A stretch of DNA of 41,479 bases. Source: Methanomicrobiales archaeon. Lineage in GTDB: Archaea > Halobacteriota > Methanomicrobia > Methanomicrobiales > Methanospirillaceae. The notes beneath the pieces are model-generated. The model ran no database searches and had not been told where the DNA came from. It worked only from the letters and a program-made list of their open reading frames with translations. Below, one piece after another: positions 39,513 to 41,479 of the stretch. Where the stretch lies: contig JANYKQ010000062.1 of assembly GCA_025358115.1 (NCBI GenBank), forward strand, positions 1-41,479, in the 5' to 3' direction. How positions within the stretch are numbered: position 1 is the stretch's first letter; each line of letters opens with the position of its first letter. A program made the position numbers and the translations under genes.

Positions 39513-40745
39513 ATGATCTATACTCCCATTCCGACTACCAACATCATGCAAATGGAGAAATATACTCCCGATCAGCTGCTCAGCATATTTGAGACCTGCT
39601 TAAAGACGGGATCTTTGAAGGCTCAGCATGGCCTGCTGTATGATGCCTGGGCAACCCTTTTTTCCAAACTGTACCTGACCCCGGAGGAGCTGATAGACTC
39701 CATGGAGAACGGGGAACACCGTCTTGGGGTGGAGAACGAGCAAATCCTCCGCGAATTTATCAAGGCCGACTGTGCCACCCGGGGGATTTTTGTCCTGAAT
39801 GTAATAAAAAAAGGCGGGATGATGGACCGGGCGGCGCTCATCATGATCGCGGATCTTACCGACCTCGCAGGGTTCGAGCATGAACGATCAACCGGGCTCC
39901 ACATGCTGGTCACCGCCTGCGACAAACGCGTGAGACCGGCGCTGATAAAAAAGGCCGGGAAAGAACTGCTTTCCAACGTGTACGACTACCGGGATATACC
40001 TGCCCTTTTTGTCGTGCTTGGCTTAAGCGATCTGAGTGTGGCTGACCTTGACGCAATTGAAAAGGTGTTCTCGAAAGAAGATCTCCGGCAGGTCATGTCG
40101 CGAAGAAGAATGGGAAGGAACGCCCTCGAAGTATTTTATGAGTTCTCTCCCGGGATAAGGCAGTATGGTTCCCGGGACCGGAATGTGTTCAGTATCAACC
40201 CTGCCATAAAGACGACGAACATGGAAGAGGATGGTGCTGTGCAGGGCGGTGCCCCGGTTAAGCTGAATAACGTTTCAGCCCCGGCAAAGGCTGCCGCCGG
40301 CGAAAAAATGGAACCGGATACCGCGGGCACACCCGGTACCGCCACCCGGAGCATCCCGGCAAAGCCCGTCCCGTACCCCATTACCAAGAAACAGAAAGTC
40401 ATGATCGTTGATGATGACGAGATTATCCGGAATCTCCTGCAGCTTCGGCTGAAAATGCTTGGCTATGAAACATGTGCCATGGCAGAGTCCGGTGAAGAGG
40501 CGGTGAAACTCTCGGAGACAACGAAACCCGATCTGGTCTTCATGGATATCATGATGCCCGGAAAAATGGACGGGATTCACGCGGCCCGGTTAATTAAAGC
40601 CAATTCCAATGCACAAATTATCTTTTTCACGGGTCACAGCGATCAGGAGATCCTCGATCGGGCAAAGGAAGTCGGGCCCGCGGGATTTATTGTGAAACCC
40701 TTCACGGATACGGATCTCCGCGTTACCCTTAATTTCCTGAAATGA
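39513..40745 (+). CDS. response-regulator receiver protein with novel N-terminal helical domain
   Basis: 410 residues. Residues 1-230 form an all-helical domain I do not recognise (YTPDQLLSIFETCLKTGSLK near the start), which may be an output or scaffold domain. About 235-290 is a Pro/Ala-rich linker. Residues 294-410 are a receiver domain with acidic Asp300-Asp302, phosphoacceptor Asp345 in FMDIMMPG, Thr373 and Lys395 in VKPF. Placing the receiver at the C-terminus is the reverse of the usual order. ATGs at 39546 and 39552 are alternative starts; a TATATTTATA-like element near 39490-39502 would favour one of these. The cognate kinase is not obvious here. Confidence 0.82.
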   Translation: MIYTPIPTTNIMQMEKYTPDQLLSIFETCLKTGSLKAQHGLLYDAWATLFSKLYLTPEELIDSMENGEHRLGVENEQILREFIKADCATRGIFVLNVIKKGGMMDRAALIMIADLTDLAGFEHERSTGLHMLVTACDKRVRPALIKKAGKELLSNVYDYRDIPALFVVLGLSDLSVADLDAIEKVFSKEDLRQVMSRRRMGRNALEVFYEFSPGIRQYGSRDRNVFSINPAIKTTNMEEDGAVQGGAPVKLNNVSAPAKAAAGEKMEPDTAGTPGTATRSIPAKPVPYPITKKQKVMIVDDDEIIRNLLQLRLKMLGYETCAMAESGEEAVKLSETTKPDLVFMDIMMPGKMDGIHAARLIKANSNAQIIFFTGHSDQEILDRAKEVGPAGFIVKPFTDTDLRVTLNFLK

Positions 40746-40788
40746 AAATTCCGGTAATTTTTTCCTGAACAACCAATCCGGTTTACGC

Positions 40789-41271
40789 TCATCCCGGGAA
40801 GGGGTAGTCCTTATCGATAACCGTGTACTGGTTGCCCGAGGTCATCGTTACCCTGACGATTACGCGATCGGTCCTGGTCGTGCCCATCAGGGTTACACTC
40901 GTCCCCATGCCGGGATTATTCCGGATGCCCTGTTCGGTAACGCAGTCGGACCGGATGACCGTGACTACCATGCTCTGGACCATGCCAAGACCCTGGCCGC
41001 CATTGAAGCTCGTGGTGATGGTCGGGTTCTCGGTGATCGTGTTGCGGTCCACGGAGATGCTGACTGATTCGTACGCCGGGACTTCCTGCGTGGGCCCGGG
41101 GGTCAGTGAGCAGGATTGTGCGGGTGGCTGGGATGGTGCCGGTGGGATCGTAGAGACTGGCAGAGGTGTTGTGGTCACCGGGACGGGCAGGGGTGCCGGT
41201 TGTGAACATCCTGCGGCAAGGATACAGAGAATAAGGGTGAAGGGGAGGAGGAATTGGATAGCACGCTTCAT
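40789..41271 (-). CDS. lipoprotein of unknown function
   Basis: 160 residues with a signal peptide and lipobox LAAGC (Cys22), a Pro/Thr-rich linker to about residue 65, and a beta-rich C-terminal domain (SVSISVDRNTITENPTITTS, FNGGQGLGMVQSMVVTVIR). The layout matches small methanogen surface lipoproteins. The stop lies 43 nt from the receiver-protein stop, so the genes converge. No family name can be assigned. Confidence 0.78.
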   Translation of the reverse strand: MKRAIQFLLPFTLILCILAAGCSQPAPLPVPVTTTPLPVSTIPPAPSQPPAQSCSLTPGPTQEVPAYESVSISVDRNTITENPTITTSFNGGQGLGMVQSMVVTVIRSDCVTEQGIRNNPGMGTSVTLMGTTRTDRVIVRVTMTSGNQYTVIDKDYPFPG

Positions 41272-41396
41272 AGCAGAGAATGTCTGCGGTTCGAAGATAA
41301 AATCTTCTTCCCGTATGTTGTCGCGGTACGAAGACGATGGCCGGGAATTGTGTTAATTTTTTGGCTCTGTTGAAATCCTCTAAAAATAGTGGGGGT

Positions 41397-41446
41397 CAAG
41401 GGGATGCTCCCCTTGGGTTGCTTCCCCCTCTGGGGGAGAGAGGGGG
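41397..41446. repeat. two adjacent perfect hairpins near the window edge
   Basis: CAAGGGGA-TGC-TCCCCTTG (41397-41415) and CCCCCTCT-GGGGGAG-AGAGGGGG (41424-41446), each with an 8-bp exact stem, lie 8 nt apart. They sit upstream of the lipoprotein on its divergent side and are followed by a TATA-like CCTATAAG at 41462-41469. This could be a transposon end, a dispersed repeat or the leader of a gene beyond the edge. Confidence 0.5.
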
Positions 41447-41479
41447 TCACCCTCCAAATGGCCTATAAGAGAAAGTGAA

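Overview
The window is archaeal and most likely from a hydrogenotrophic methanogen of the order Methanomicrobiales, close to Methanoregula (inference). Supporting genes are ribose-1,5-bisphosphate isomerase, RadB, a two-ring Cdc48 ATPase, a RAD55/KaiC-like protein, a HTH/multi-PAS/GAF sensor without a kinase, and envelope proteins ending in PGF-CTERM-like tails. Several genes have a TATA-like box about 26 nt before the start codon, as expected for leaderless archaeal mRNAs. No rRNA, tRNA, insertion sequence or CRISPR array was found.

Left part (1-12.2 kb), housekeeping. A HAD-like gene start and ribose-1,5-bisphosphate isomerase diverge from a shared promoter. Next come lysA and dapF, the last steps of lysine synthesis. 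They are separated by about 1.1 kb of AT-rich DNA that carries one foreign-looking membrane protein. A 993-residue HTH-PAS-GAF protein follows, then the larC-radB pair, which diverges from cdc48.

Middle part (12.2-21.7 kb), accessory. It holds secreted and membrane proteins and a MntA/HepT toxin-antitoxin pair whose toxin gene carries an in-frame stop. The pair is flanked by arrays of a degenerate, contiguous 25-nt repeat. It also holds a solute-binding receptor fused to a histidine-kinase-like domain that has lost its key residues, an aldo/keto reductase with an iron-sulfur tail, and a 45-residue lysine-rich protein.

Phosphonate locus (21.7-31.4 kb), the most interesting region; all genes are on the minus strand. 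In transcription order: an ABC exporter, PEP mutase fused to a cytidylyltransferase domain, phosphonopyruvate decarboxylase, a SAM methyltransferase, a PhnW-type aminotransferase, a PntC-like cytidylyltransferase/aminotransferase fusion, and an acyltransferase-3 membrane protein. Together they predict phosphoenolpyruvate -> phosphonopyruvate -> phosphonoacetaldehyde -> 2-aminoethylphosphonate -> CMP-2-aminoethylphosphonate, possibly N-methylated, for decoration of a surface lipid or glycan. PEP mutase has Gly where a metal-site Asp is expected, so its activity needs testing.

Right part (31.7-41.5 kb). Lipoproteins, a further copy of the 25-nt repeat, a TauE-family exporter, an isochorismatase-like hydrolase, a PGF-CTERM lipoprotein with a small membrane partner, a PKD-domain protein, a disordered small protein, an acyl-CoA synthetase, a RAD55-like protein with a broken P-loop, and a response-regulator protein.
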